From contig NC_004041.2 of NCBI RefSeq assembly GCF_000092045.1, forward strand, positions 186,001-250,000: a stretch of DNA of 64,000 bases, in the 5' to 3' direction. Below, one piece after another: positions 27,879 through 38,665 of this stretch. The notes below the pieces were generated by a model. That model had not been told where the DNA came from, searched no databases, and saw nothing but the letters and a program-made list of their open reading frames with translations. Every line of letters begins with the position of its first letter. The first letter of the stretch is position 1. The position numbers and the translations under genes are program-made. The stretch is from Rhizobium etli CFN 42. GTDB taxonomy: Bacteria; Pseudomonadota; Alphaproteobacteria; Rhizobiales; Rhizobiaceae.

Positions 27879-29230
27879 CTAGGCAGTTCTCCTTTGCGGG
27901 AGGAATCAAGCGATCCAGGACACGGCGCGCGCTGATTGGCCTGGAAGATGTTGGAAACATCGAAGATCAGGTCGCGCGTTCCCTGATAGAGACTTGTGAG
28001 CTTATGCTGGCTGCCGAGTCGGTCGAATATCGGGAAGCCCACCCGCATGAGCGGAATCCCAAGGCGCTCCGCCGCTTGTCGTCCATGCGAATGCGTGACG
28101 AGAAGATCAGCGCCGACGGCAAGTTCTTCGAGATCGCCAAGATCACCGACCTGGAGCGATTCGGCCGGCATTTCCGCGAGTATTTTTGAGGTGCCGGTCG
28201 TGGTGACCGCTGCCGCGATTTCGGCGCCCATGCCGGTGAAGAAGGTAGCGAATTGGTAGAGCTGGTCCGGCTCCACAGCAATTGCGATCTTCTTGCCTCC
28301 GAAATGGAAATGTCCGTCGAGCAGGGCGTCCTGCAGCTGTGCTCGGCGACGGCGGATGTTTGCTGGCACCGGCGCACCAGAAATCTCAGAAAGAAACGAG
28401 ACGAACCGGTCGGCTCGTTTCAATCCTGTCAGCGACTGGAACAATGCGTAAGGGACTCCCGTCCGGGTCCGCAGTAGCTCTGCGGGGCGGCGCATATGCT
28501 CGCCGATCGCGATACATTGCGCCGCCGTGCCAAGCTCTTGTATCTCGTCGACGGGAGTACCGCCATAGGTGGTCGGAACCCAACGATCGCCGGGCACCGT
28601 GCCGTCGAGAGAGCCGGAAATGTCCGGCAGGATCACCGGCTTCAGACCGAAGCTTTCGACCGTTTCGCGCAGAAGCTCGATGTCAGCGACTGTCAGATGC
28701 CATCCTGGTAGGATCGCAATCTTCTTTTGGTGGCGGCTCTGCTCGCCTGGAGTGGTGATGCGCTCGACCATAGAGATGACGGCCTTCGCCCATCCCTCTT
28801 CGATCGCTCCCTCGAAATCCGGGGTATTCGCCAGCACAACCTCCGTACCCGCGAGCTCATCGGCACGATCCCGCTTGATGTTGGCGAGATCGCCTGCGAA
28901 ATCTTCGCCGCGGGTTTCCACCAGGGCTGTCGTGCAAATTCCGATCAGCTTGGGTTTTGCGCGCCTCTTGAGATTTAGGATCGCCTCTTCCAGATTGCCT
29001 GCGCCGCCAAGAATGGTCGCCACTGCGTCCAATGCCGTTGTCTGCAAGGGAATGGCTTCCTTCAAGTGCCGGACTAAAAGTACCAGCGCCAAGCTGGTGC
29101 AGCCCTGGCTGCCGTGGAACAGCGGCACGGCACGCTCGACGCCAAGAAAGGCGAGCGCGGCGCCGAGCGGCTGCGACGATTTCAGCGGATTGACCGCAGC
29201 TGATTTGGTCTGGGGAAAGACTTGAACCAT
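27875..29230 (-). CDS. nifN: NifN, scaffold subunit of NifEN
   Basis: The 451-residue protein is homologous to NifK and pairs with NifE to form the scaffold on which the FeMo-cofactor precursor matures. Visible features: a conserved 'PLFHGSQGCTSL' with the cluster-ligand Cys, 'IGICTTALVETRGEDF', and 'ADLLVTHSHGRQAAERLGIPLMRVGFPIFDRLGS'-type C-terminal signature (in parts). Length is normal. It lies nine bases after nifE. Confidence 0.96.
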   Translation of the reverse strand: MVQVFPQTKSAAVNPLKSSQPLGAALAFLGVERAVPLFHGSQGCTSLALVLLVRHLKEAIPLQTTALDAVATILGGAGNLEEAILNLKRRAKPKLIGICTTALVETRGEDFAGDLANIKRDRADELAGTEVVLANTPDFEGAIEEGWAKAVISMVERITTPGEQSRHQKKIAILPGWHLTVADIELLRETVESFGLKPVILPDISGSLDGTVPGDRWVPTTYGGTPVDEIQELGTAAQCIAIGEHMRRPAELLRTRTGVPYALFQSLTGLKRADRFVSFLSEISGAPVPANIRRRRAQLQDALLDGHFHFGGKKIAIAVEPDQLYQFATFFTGMGAEIAAAVTTTGTSKILAEMPAESLQVGDLGDLEELAVGADLLVTHSHGRQAAERLGIPLMRVGFPIFDRLGSQHKLTSLYQGTRDLIFDVSNIFQANQRAPCPGSLDSSRKGELPR

Positions 29231-29239
29231 CGGCTTTCC

Positions 29240-30730
29240 TCAACGCTTGCAGAAGCTGCCGGCGACCGCGCCGACAAAGTTTTGCAAGACGTACCCAGTC
29301 TCGTTCTCGCTCTTGGTATTCGTCAGTTCTTCTTCCACCGCATGCTGGCATTCCCACGGTGCCGGCTCCCGCACCTCCATCCAGATCGGATTGTGAATAG
29401 CAAGATCGATCTGGCGAACGAGCTCCACCATGCCGTCATAGCCGGCATAGGGGTGGTGGCGTTCCTGGTTGATATCGAGCCAAGGTGTCTTGGCCTTCAG
29501 CGCGATGAATTGCGTGCGCCCGCCAGACAACATGATGTCGGCTTTACCGTCGGCGAGCATGTTATAAAGCTCGCGCGGCGCCATTGACTCGAACAGGTGG
29601 TTTTCGTCTTTCAGGAGTTGCTTGATACGTTCCTTGTCTTCAGGCGTGGATTTCTTGACCGAGGTGCCCACGATCTCGATGCCCACCTCCATCAGCGCAT
29701 GGACAACCGACCAGGACTTGACGCCGCCGGTGTTGAGCAACACGCGCTTGCCTTCAAGCCTTGGTCGATATGCTGCGAGTTTCATCCAGGCAATCGCCTC
29801 CTCCTCCGCGATCAATGCCTCGGTGCGCTCGAGGATTTCGGGATCCGCCCCCTGCATCACGAGCAGCTTGGCGATCTGTCTGAGTGCTTCCGAGGTGTCG
29901 GTAATTCCGTAAAAGGAGCCTTCGAAGAACGGGATATCCCACAGCTCCTCCATTTTGCGGGCGAGGTTGATGAGTGCTGTCGAGCACACCAACATGGACG
30001 CCTTGGCGCGATGCGCAGAAGCAATGTCAAGATATCGGGCGTCTCCTGGAATGCAGGCCCTTACTCTGATCCCCAGCCGGTCAAGAAGCGGCTTTACCAG
30101 CCAAAACTCGCCGGATAGGTTGAACTCACCAATGATATTGATGTCGTAGGCGGTCACGTCGTTCGGCTCTACGCTGCCGATCACATGATCGAGCAACGCT
30201 TCACCGGCGAGCTTATTGCCAAGGTTCTTGGAGCCGGCAAAGCCCGGTGCGTTGACCGGCACCACCGGAAGGCCGAATTTTTCCGCGGCCCGCTTGCAGA
30301 CGACCTCGATGTCGTCGCCGATCAATGCTGTCACACAGGTCGAATAGACGAAAATCGCCGGTGGAGCATGGGCCTCCTTGATCTCGCGGATTGCTTTAAA
30401 AAGTTTCCGCTCGCCGTGCCCCATCACCACTTCGGTTTCAGTGAGGTCGGTCGTGAAACTGGTGCGCCAGAGCGTTGGACCTGAGGAAGCCGATCCGCGG
30501 TTGTCCCAGGAATTGCCCTCACAGCCGAGAGGCCCATGGATCAGGTGCGCGACGTCGGTGATCGGCTGCAGCACGATCTTGGCGCCATCGAAAGCGCATC
30601 CGCCGGCTGCCGCCCCGGGGATCAGCGGCTTCGAACAGCCGTTTTTGCGCGCCTTGGAATCCTTGCTGCGGTTCTTCTCGCAGGCAGGCTCGTCAAAGAC
30701 ATCCTGGACTTTAGCATTGAGCAAGGGCAT
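29240..30730 (-). CDS. nifE: NifE, scaffold subunit of NifEN
   Basis: The 496-residue protein is homologous to NifD and forms the NifEN scaffold for FeMo-cofactor maturation. Motifs: HLIHGPLGCEGNSWDNRG, 'STCVTALIGDDIE', the C-terminal 'HHPYAGYDGMVELVRQIDLAIHNPIW'. The start is the ATG at 30730, six bases after GGAG; a TTG four codons upstream is not needed. A 58-base gap with a hairpin separates it from nifK. Confidence 0.96.
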   Translation of the reverse strand: MPLLNAKVQDVFDEPACEKNRSKDSKARKNGCSKPLIPGAAAGGCAFDGAKIVLQPITDVAHLIHGPLGCEGNSWDNRGSASSGPTLWRTSFTTDLTETEVVMGHGERKLFKAIREIKEAHAPPAIFVYSTCVTALIGDDIEVVCKRAAEKFGLPVVPVNAPGFAGSKNLGNKLAGEALLDHVIGSVEPNDVTAYDINIIGEFNLSGEFWLVKPLLDRLGIRVRACIPGDARYLDIASAHRAKASMLVCSTALINLARKMEELWDIPFFEGSFYGITDTSEALRQIAKLLVMQGADPEILERTEALIAEEEAIAWMKLAAYRPRLEGKRVLLNTGGVKSWSVVHALMEVGIEIVGTSVKKSTPEDKERIKQLLKDENHLFESMAPRELYNMLADGKADIMLSGGRTQFIALKAKTPWLDINQERHHPYAGYDGMVELVRQIDLAIHNPIWMEVREPAPWECQHAVEEELTNTKSENETGYVLQNFVGAVAGSFCKR

Positions 30731-30753
30731 TGCGGTCTCCAAGTTCAGATGAA

Positions 30754-30781
30754 GGCGGCCGGCCTCACAAGGCCGACCGCC
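30754..30781 (-). promoter_or_regulatory. RNA hairpin after nifK
   Basis: A 12-bp stem (30754-30765 with 30770-30781) with a four-base loop lies just past the nifK stop. The single irregular position becomes a G-U pair in the minus-strand transcript. It has no T run, so it is more likely an mRNA-stabilising or processing structure than a full terminator. Confidence 0.7.
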
Positions 30782-30788
30782 GCCGCTC

Positions 30789-32330
30789 CTAGCGGGTCAG
30801 GTCGTAAGAATAGTCCGTCACACCCGGCTCGCTCGTCTCGCGATCGAGCTTGTCGAAGATCTTGTCGAGGATCGTCGTCAGGACGCGCAGGCCGCCCTGG
30901 TAGCCCATGAGCGGGAAACGGTGGTGATGGTGCCGGTCGAATATCGGAAAGGTCAGCCGGATCAATGGGGTGCCGGTGTCGCGCTCGAGATACTTGCCAT
31001 AGGAATTGCCGATCATAAGATCAACCGGCTCGGTAAAGAGCAGCGAGCGCAACGCCCACAGGTCCTTGCCCGCCCAGACCTGGGCATCCTTGCCGAAGGG
31101 CGAGGATGCGAGCAACGCCTTCATCTCGGCTTCCCAGGCCGACGTGCCGTTGGTAGCAAGGCAGTGGGTCGGCTCACCGCCGGTTTCCAAGACGAACCGG
31201 GCAACGGCGTAGACGAAGTCAGGATCGCCGTAGATCGCGTATTTCTTCCCGTGCAGCCAGGCTTGGCTATCTGCCATAGCGTCGACGAGACGGCCGCGTT
31301 CCAGGCCGATTGCCGGAGGAATTTCCTTGCCGGTAATCTCCGAGACCTTCATCAGGAATTCGTCGGTCGCCTGAACACCCAGCGGATAATGGAACGAAGC
31401 CGTAACCTGACCGACCTCCTTGCAATATTCCAGCGTTTTGCGCGTGTTATAGTGCTGCAGCGACAGGGTCGCTTCGGCATTCAACGCCGTTTTCAAGTCC
31501 TCGATCTTCGTGCCGCCGTCATACATGCGGTACGTACCGTCAGACGGCGTGTCGAACTGGTCGGAGGCATCCTGGATGAAGATGTAGGATACGCCCATCA
31601 TGTCGAGCAGGCGCTTCAGTTCGCGGTTGTTGCCGACGCAGAAGCCGTCGAAGCCGGGAATGATGTTGATGGCTTGAGCAACCTCCTTCCGCTCGTTGCC
31701 TTTCCAGAAGTTCTCCAGAATGCCCTTGATCATGCCGTCATAGCCATCGACGTGGCTGCCGACGAAGGCAGGCGTGTGGGCGAAAGGAACATCGAAGTCG
31801 TGCGGGACCGACCCTTCGTTCTTTGCGTTTTCGATGAAGCCGTGGAGGTCGTCTCCAATGACTTCGGCCATGCAGGTGGTCGAGACGGCGATCATCTTCG
31901 GATCGTAGAGCTTGTATGTATTGGCGAGCCCGTCGACCATGTTCTTCAACCCGCCGAACACTGCCGCGTCCTCCGTCATCGAGGACGAGACCGCCGATGA
32001 AGGCTCCTTGAAGTGACGCGACAGATGCGAACGGTAATAAGCGACGCAGCCCTGGCTGCCATGGACGAAGGACATCGTTTGCTCAAAGCCTGCGGCTGCG
32101 AAGACGGCACCGAGCGGCTGGCAGGCTTTGGCCGGGTTCACGACCAGGGCTTCGCGGCCCAGGTTCTTTTCGCGATACTCCCAGGTCTTCGTGAAGTCGT
32201 TTTGATCGGCAACGACCTGATCCGGGTGGGGGCATTCGAAATTGGCTTTCTTCTCGGCGAGCATCTGCCTGTATTCCGGCTCGCGGAACAGGGGAGCATG
32301 GTCGAGAACTTTTTCCGCCGACTGCGGCAT
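30789..32330 (-). CDS. nifK: NifK, nitrogenase MoFe protein beta subunit
   Basis: The 513-residue protein is the beta subunit of dinitrogenase. It supplies Cys ligands of the P-cluster: '[16 protein letters not shown]' and '[16 protein letters not shown]'. The C-terminal '[29 protein letters not shown]' region (in parts) is typical. The start [12 protein letters not shown] at 32330 follows AAAGGTG; the frame is open further upstream but without a ribosome site. It is third in the nifHDKENX operon. Confidence 0.98.
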   Translation of the reverse strand: MPQSAEKVLDHAPLFREPEYRQMLAEKKANFECPHPDQVVADQNDFTKTWEYREKNLGREALVVNPAKACQPLGAVFAAAGFEQTMSFVHGSQGCVAYYRSHLSRHFKEPSSAVSSSMTEDAAVFGGLKNMVDGLANTYKLYDPKMIAVSTTCMAEVIGDDLHGFIENAKNEGSVPHDFDVPFAHTPAFVGSHVDGYDGMIKGILENFWKGNERKEVAQAINIIPGFDGFCVGNNRELKRLLDMMGVSYIFIQDASDQFDTPSDGTYRMYDGGTKIEDLKTALNAEATLSLQHYNTRKTLEYCKEVGQVTASFHYPLGVQATDEFLMKVSEITGKEIPPAIGLERGRLVDAMADSQAWLHGKKYAIYGDPDFVYAVARFVLETGGEPTHCLATNGTSAWEAEMKALLASSPFGKDAQVWAGKDLWALRSLLFTEPVDLMIGNSYGKYLERDTGTPLIRLTFPIFDRHHHHRFPLMGYQGGLRVLTTILDKIFDKLDRETSEPGVTDYSYDLTR

Positions 32331-32416
32331 AGTAAGCACCTTTCTTTTCATCGCGCCGCACCGGTGGCGGCAATGGGATGTCATCTGTCACGAGTGCGGA
32401 TCAAGTCCGATGGGAA

Positions 32417-32453
32417 GAGCCTGGCCTGCCCCTTCCCAAGACAGGCCAGGCTC
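32417..32453 (-). promoter_or_regulatory. RNA hairpin after nifD
   Basis: A perfect 12-bp inverted repeat GAGCCTGGCCTG / CAGGCCAGGCTC with a 13-base loop begins at the very base after the nifD stop codon and lies in the nifD-nifK gap. No T run follows in the transcript. Confidence 0.8.
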
Positions 32454-33956
32454 TCATTCGGCCGCAACCGCCTCAGCTGGCGCGGCCTCTTTTTTCCAGG
32501 GGACGTCGTAGAGATCCCACACCGGATTATTGATGGCCAGATCCATGTCGCGGGCGAATATGGCGAAGCCGTCATAGCCGTGATACGGGCCGGAATAATC
32601 CCAGGAGTGCATCTGGCGGAAGGGGATGCCCATCTTCTGCACCGGATACTTCTCTTTAATGCCGGACCCAACAAGGTCGGGGCGGATGCCTTCGATGAAC
32701 TTTTCCAGCTCGTAACCGGTCACGTCGTCATAGATCAGCGTACCCTTGTTCACATAATGGCCGGTGCGCTGATAGTCGTCGTTGTGGCCGAACTCGTAGC
32801 CGGTGCCGACGATCCGCATGCCGAGGTCCTCATAGGCCGTGATGACGTGGCGAGGACGCAGGCCGCCGACATAGAGCATCACCGTCTTGCCTTCGAGGCG
32901 CGGCCGGTACTTGTCGACGACAGCATCGACCAGGGGCCGGTACTTGGTGATGACAGCCTCGGTCTTGTCGACGATTTCCGGACCGAAGTGCTTGGCTATT
33001 TCGCGCAGGGAGGTTTCGATCTGGGACGGACCAAAGAAATTGTATTCCATCCACGGGATGCCGTATTTTTCCTCCATGTGCCGACAGATGTAGTTCATCG
33101 AGCGGTAGCAGTGGATGAGGTTCAGCTTGGCCTTTGGCGCGCGCTCGACCTCAGCGAGCGTGGCATCACCCGACCAGTTGCCGACCACGCGCAGCCCCAC
33201 CTCCTCCAATAGAATGCGCGTAGCCCACGCGTCGCCACCGATATTGTAGTCGCCGACGACGTTGACATCGTAAGGGCCGGTCTCAAACTCGACTTCGTTC
33301 TTGTCGAAAACCCAGTCACGGATGGCGTCGTTGGCGATGTGGTGGCCGAGCGATTGCGAGACGCCGCGGAAGCCCTCGCAGCGTACCGGCACGATCGTCT
33401 TTTCGTGCTCCTTGGCCTTCTTGCGCGACACCGCCTCAATGTCGTCGCCAATCAGCCCGATCGGGCATTCCGACTGCACGCTGATGCCGTTGTTGAGGGG
33501 GAAAAGCTCCTCGATCTCGTCGATGACCTGTTCAAGCTTCTTGTCGCCGCCGAACACGATGTCCTTTTCCTGGAAGTCTGAGGTGAACTGCAGCGTCACG
33601 AACGTGTCGATGCCCGTCAGGCCGACGTAGTAGTTGCGGCGTTGCGACCAGGAATAATGACCGCAACCGACCGGCCCGTGCGAGATGTGGACCATGTCCT
33701 TGACCGGCCCCCATACCACGCCTTTGGAACCGGCATAGGCGCAGCCGCGGATCGTCATCACGCCCGGAATGGACTTGATGTTCGATTTGACGTCGCATTC
33801 GGAAAGGGCCTTCGGCTCATCGCCAGGCTCGTCGCCGCTCGTTGCGACGCTGAGGTGCTTCTTGCGGCGCTTCGCCGCCTTGTCTGGATATTGCGCTAAT
33901 ACTTCCGCAATGAGCTGTTCATGCAAAACGCTGTCATTCTCGTAATCAAGGCTCAT
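32454..33956 (-). CDS. nifD: NifD, nitrogenase MoFe protein alpha subunit
   Basis: The 500-residue alpha subunit carries the FeMo-cofactor. Visible key residues: P-cluster Cys in [14 protein letters not shown] and in '[17 protein letters not shown]', the cofactor Cys in [13 protein letters not shown], and the cofactor His in [18 protein letters not shown]. The start [11 protein letters not shown] at 33956 is chosen by homology and follows GGGGGCAGGGGCC. It lies second in the operon. Confidence 0.98.
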   Translation of the reverse strand: MSLDYENDSVLHEQLIAEVLAQYPDKAAKRRKKHLSVATSGDEPGDEPKALSECDVKSNIKSIPGVMTIRGCAYAGSKGVVWGPVKDMVHISHGPVGCGHYSWSQRRNYYVGLTGIDTFVTLQFTSDFQEKDIVFGGDKKLEQVIDEIEELFPLNNGISVQSECPIGLIGDDIEAVSRKKAKEHEKTIVPVRCEGFRGVSQSLGHHIANDAIRDWVFDKNEVEFETGPYDVNVVGDYNIGGDAWATRILLEEVGLRVVGNWSGDATLAEVERAPKAKLNLIHCYRSMNYICRHMEEKYGIPWMEYNFFGPSQIETSLREIAKHFGPEIVDKTEAVITKYRPLVDAVVDKYRPRLEGKTVMLYVGGLRPRHVITAYEDLGMRIVGTGYEFGHNDDYQRTGHYVNKGTLIYDDVTGYELEKFIEGIRPDLVGSGIKEKYPVQKMGIPFRQMHSWDYSGPYHGYDGFAIFARDMDLAINNPVWDLYDVPWKKEAAPAEAVAAE

Positions 33957-34017
33957 GGGCCCCTGCCCCCTTTCAAGGTTCGGGTTAGGTCGTCGTCGCC
34001 GAAGCGGCTTTCTTGGA

Positions 34018-34049
34018 AGGACGCGCTGGCGCAAGGGCCAGCGCGTCCT
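34018..34049 (-). promoter_or_regulatory. RNA hairpin after nifH
   Basis: A perfect 13-bp inverted repeat (AGGACGCGCTGGC / GCCAGCGCGTCCT) with a six-base loop lies 14 bases past the nifH stop. Such stem-loops between nifH and nifD can stabilise the upstream nifH segment or cause partial termination. Confidence 0.8.
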
Positions 34050-34063
34050 GTCGACAGCGGCAG

Positions 34064-35179
<1,116 letters not shown>

Positions 35180-35376
35180 TCACTTGCACCGCTAGGTCGA
35201 CCGCGACTATCAGCAGGACAACGGATCCGAAAACTGGAGACAATCGCACCCAGCTCCCAATCGAAAAATGTTGAAGCTTTCGATCCTGACCTGCCACTGA
35301 CGGCGATTAGAGCCTCGGCGGTCTTGAAACGCTCCCAAACGTTGGACCACCGGATGCTAGAGTTTTCCGGCTTCAT

Positions 35377-36052
35377 TCAGGGAGGCGGGCTGGTTGCGCC
35401 TCCCGAATTCACCAACGAGATCGGCACCTTGTTGCCGATCGCACCATGAGGTCTTTCCTCATTGTAGTATCTACGCCAATCCTCCATCTTTTCGCGGGCA
35501 TCCGCAAGGGTCAGGAACCAATGCTGGTTCAGGCATTCTGCACGGAAGCGGCCATTGAACGCTTCGATGAAAGCATTATCAGTCGGCTTGCCGGGGCGTG
35601 AGAAGTCCAACGTCACACCCTTGGAATAGGCCCACAGGTCCAAGTCGCGCGACACGAACTCGGTCCCTTGGTCGACACGGATCGTTTTCGGATAGCCGGC
35701 TTTTTGGCACACCCGTTCAAGGGTTTGCACAACGTCTTCGCCTCTATAGCTATGACGTGGATCAAGCACCGGCACGTAGCGCGAGAAGGTGTCGACCACC
35801 GTCAGCACGCGCAGTTTCTTACCCGTTGCGAGTTGGTCGTGAACGAAGTCCATCGCCCAGACGTCGTTGGGTCCGACGGCCATGTGCCGATCCTCGCGAA
35901 GCTTGGCTTTTACCCCCCGCTTCGGTGTCTTGTTCCGCAACTGTAGCCCCAAGTCCCTGTAAATGCGGTAGGTTCGCTTGATGTTGGTGCCCCAACCCTC
36001 GCGTTCCAACAGCACATGCACGCGGCGATAGCCGTAGCGCACCCGCGTCTCA
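35377..36052 (-). pseudogene. IS3-family transposase OrfB, 5'-truncated
   Basis: The frame encodes the C-terminal 222 residues of an IS3-type (IS407-like) transposase: 'RVRYGYRRVHVLLEREGWGTN', the DDE core with WAMDFVHD (D), 'RVDQGTEFVSRDLD' (D) and 'KPTDNAFIEAFNGRFRAECL' (E), ending with 'WRRYYNEERPHGAIG'. Its 5' part is cut exactly at the end of the neighbouring IS5 element at 36053, and no remaining IS3 sequence is seen on the far side. Confidence 0.85.
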
Positions 36053-36847
36053 GAGCCCGATTCAAAAGTTCATTCGTATATCCTATCTTGCGATGCGCCT
36101 TGTGAGCATTCTGATTGAAGCGATTTGCGCCCATGCGGTTGCGCTTTCGATCGATTTCTCCCAATCCTTGGCGAGACGGCGGCAGCGTCCAAGCCAGGCG
36201 AAAGTTCTTTCCACCACCCATCTCTTGGGCAGGACGACGAAGCCCTTGGCGTGATCCGAACGCTTGACCATTTCGATCGTCCAGTCACCATGGCCGCACA
36301 TTGCTCGCCTCAACTTGGCTCCGGCGTAGCCACCATCGGCGAAGATGTGGCGCAGCCACGGAAAACGGCGGCGGATCGCCTTGAGGACATGGGGTGCGCC
36401 GTCGCTACGCTTTGGCTGTCGATAATCCCTGCCGTCGGTTGCGCCTCCCGTCCCTCGATTTCCCGCGCCGCCATCACCAGAAGCTGGTTGATGCTCTGCC
36501 ACAGTCCGATCGCGCGCCAAGCATAAAAATAACCGCGCACTGTCGAAACCGGCGGAAAATCGCCCGGCAGCATGCGCCATTGGCAGCCGCTCGAGGCGAT
36601 ATAGAGGATCGCCTCCACGACCGAGCGCATATTCGTCGTCCGACGCCGCCCGCCACGACGCGCTGGCGAGATCAGCGGTTTGATCAACGCCCATTCCCGG
36701 TCCTTCAAATCACTTGGAAAACGAAGCACGTCTCGGTTATGCTCACGGCGAGCGATAGCAGTCCAGCTCATCGAAACCCCATTTGATTTAGCACCAATAG
36801 GGAATCACAACTGACTGTTATCGCTCAACTTCTTTTAAATCGGGCTC
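36053..36847 (-). mobile_element. IS5-family element with internal deletion, 795 bp
   Basis: Terminal inverted repeats are GAGCCCGATTCAAAAG at 36053-36068 and the complement CTTTTAAATCGGGCTC at 36832-36847 (one mismatch). The element carries one damaged transposase gene on the minus strand. It truncates the IS3 OrfB at its left. No clear target duplication is visible. Confidence 0.75.
36083..36771 (-). pseudogene. IS5-family transposase with internal deletion and frameshift
   Basis: The first frame (36310-36771) reads MSWTAIARREHNRDVL through 'AGIIDSQSVATAHPM'; the last frame (36083-36390) continues 'DGAPHVLKAIRRRFPWLRHIFADGGYAGAKLR' to 'MLTRRIAR'. Compared with intact relatives, the segment between DSQSV and RDGAP (about 40 residues, including the KGRKRH region) is missing and the reading frame shifts at the junction. 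The transposase is dead, although both IS ends remain. Confidence 0.8.
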
Positions 36848-37049
36848 TTAGGCAATTTCGGCGGAGGACGGATTATCAAATATACCGGGCATTACCACTT
36901 GGTGTATTCTGCGTGCTTCGCGGTTATACGAGCCCTATTTGTTGTATCAATACTTATGCCATCGGATACGACCGAGTCTAATACCGGAGAAAAGATCGCT
37001 TAACCGCCCGAATCATTTCAAAAAATATTACAGATAGTGGAGGAAGCCC
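36848..37049. other. AT-rich upstream region of radical SAM gene
   Basis: About 200 AT-rich bases that should contain the promoter of the radical SAM gene. I searched for TGT-N10-ACA and GG-N10-GC and found neither. Confidence 0.35.
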
Positions 37050-38665
37050 GTGGGCTTACGTGTAATCGCGTGTTCTGCTCCCCAGTTTTCTCACGGCGAG
37101 GCGGGCGAAATGGCATTATCAAGCGCCGATCCGGCAAGCCTCTACAATGCCTGCAGATATGCTGCGTCACTGGCATCCAAGGCGGAAGGTGCATGGGGCG
37201 AAAGCAATTGGCGCGGCACCAGGAGTGACAGGCGACAATCAACGCTTCTGCTATCTGACAGGGACGATGTGCAGCGAAGGCTAACGCCGCTATTAGTCCG
37301 GGTCCGGCCCAATTTAGTTCTCATAGGAGCGATGTCGATATGCTTCCGTGGTGCGATTGAGACAGCGAAATACATCAGAGAGTTTCTAGGCGATGACGTT
37401 TGTATCGTTCTTGGCGGTCGCCACGCCACCGAAACAATATATCGGGATGACGAAAATCGTGTAAGACATCATCTAGCGTCCCCTCTGCGGCTAATTGCTG
37501 ACGGAAAAGTTTCCAGCTGTTTCGACATCGCGCTCTCCGGAGATGGTGAACACTTTATCGCGGAAATTGGGTGCGTCGTCGCTTCCTTGGAAGCAAGAGG
37601 TTTTTCGCCAAGGGAGGCGAAATTCTCATTGGGCCACCTGACGACCACCCCGGGGCACTGGATCGCCGGCACAATCATGGACGATCAGGTCCACACTGTG
37701 TGCTCTTCGGGCATGCCGCTCGATTATAATGGGATGCCATCCCCAGCCGAAATGTTCGGAGTTACAACTAGCTTTGACGTGTTTGGTGGCGCGCCTACCG
37801 CGCACGTCTTCAGCGACATCGGGCGTGGATGTATCTATGATTGTATCTTCTGCAGTGAGAGGATCAGCGTTGGCGGGCCTCCTCGACAGTTCAAGATAAG
37901 CCCCCACCGGTTATGCGGCCAACTCGCAGCAGCCCGCCGCGTAGTCAAGGCAGATTACGGCGAAAACTTTCCTGTCTCGGCGTTCATTGAAGACTCAACT
38001 CTTCTTGGATGGAATTCGGCCCTCGTAGCCCAGTTTGAAAAGGTATTCGACCCACTCGAAAATCCTGTGCGGCTTGGCGGACAAGCGACCATTGACCAAA
38101 TTGTCAATAACCCAGCCCTTGCACGAAGACTAGGCCGCATGGGCCTGGATATCTTTTCATCGGGGTCGAGACACCGCGCCCAGAACTTGTTGGAGGTCTT
38201 CACAAGAACATCGCCACCAAGAAGGGTTCGTGGATGGAACGCGCGGACAAAGCAGTTGAGATCTTGTCCGAAGCCGGAATCAAGGTTGGGGTATCCCTCC
38301 TATTTGGTATGGGCGAGGGAGCTGCTGAAAGGCAGCAATTGTTTTCGGCCTTAGAATGCTGGCGGAAAACGGGCTCTCTGATCACAATCAGCATGAACTG
38401 GGCCGTCCAACACCCTTTGAGAAACACGGTTCAGGGGAATGAATATACCTATTTGGATTGGGCGGTGTCGCCCGGTCCCATGCTGTCGTTGTTAAGGAAT
38501 TTTGGCGAATCCTCTGAAATCTATCCAATTGCCGGCGGTACAAGCCCAGACGAAGCCTCCGTAAAGGATATTCTCCAAGCCACCAAGGAGATCATGGCTA
38601 TGCCGCCTGCACACCCAATGCAAAAGCAAGAAGCGGATCATGTCCCAGGACGTGGTGTAGCTTAG
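37050..38665 (+). pseudogene. B12-binding radical SAM protein, frameshifted
   Basis: The first frame encodes a cobalamin-binding domain (about residues 85-130: 'RPNLVLIGAMSICFRGAIETA', 'FLGDDVCIVLGGRHATE') and then the radical SAM cluster motif SDIGRGCIYDCIFCSER (C-x3-C-x2-C). Near 38156 the frame is lost by what looks like one missing T in a T run. The next frame gives 'FIGVETPRPELVGGLHKNIATKKGSWMERADKAVEILSEAG' (in parts) and continues to 38665. The 3' end is also altered: the last codons before the stop come from the IS256 end. The start is GTG, preceded by GGAGGAAG. The reaction and substrate are unknown; the neighbours suggest a SAM- or polyamine-related pathway. Confidence 0.75.
38627..38641 (+). 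repeat. Left copy of imperfect direct repeat flanking IS256
   Basis: CAAGAAGCGGATCAT here and CAAGAAGCGGAGCAT at 39971-39985 flank the IS256-type element, one mismatch in 15 bases. The right copy, read in the radical SAM frame, gives QEAEHIYAERSA and a stop, which is likely the original C-terminus of that gene. Confidence 0.6.

Noticed and set aside
30921..32000. A 359-codon plus-strand frame opposite nifK
   Set aside because: Shadow of nifK; arises from codon bias on the coding strand.
32013..33212. A 399-codon open frame on the plus strand opposite nifK and nifD
   Set aside because: It is antisense to two certain nitrogenase genes in GC-rich DNA and shows no conserved pattern.
38150..38170. 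Programmed frameshifting in the radical SAM gene
   Set aside because: No known family precedent and no clear stimulator; loss of one T in a run explains it.
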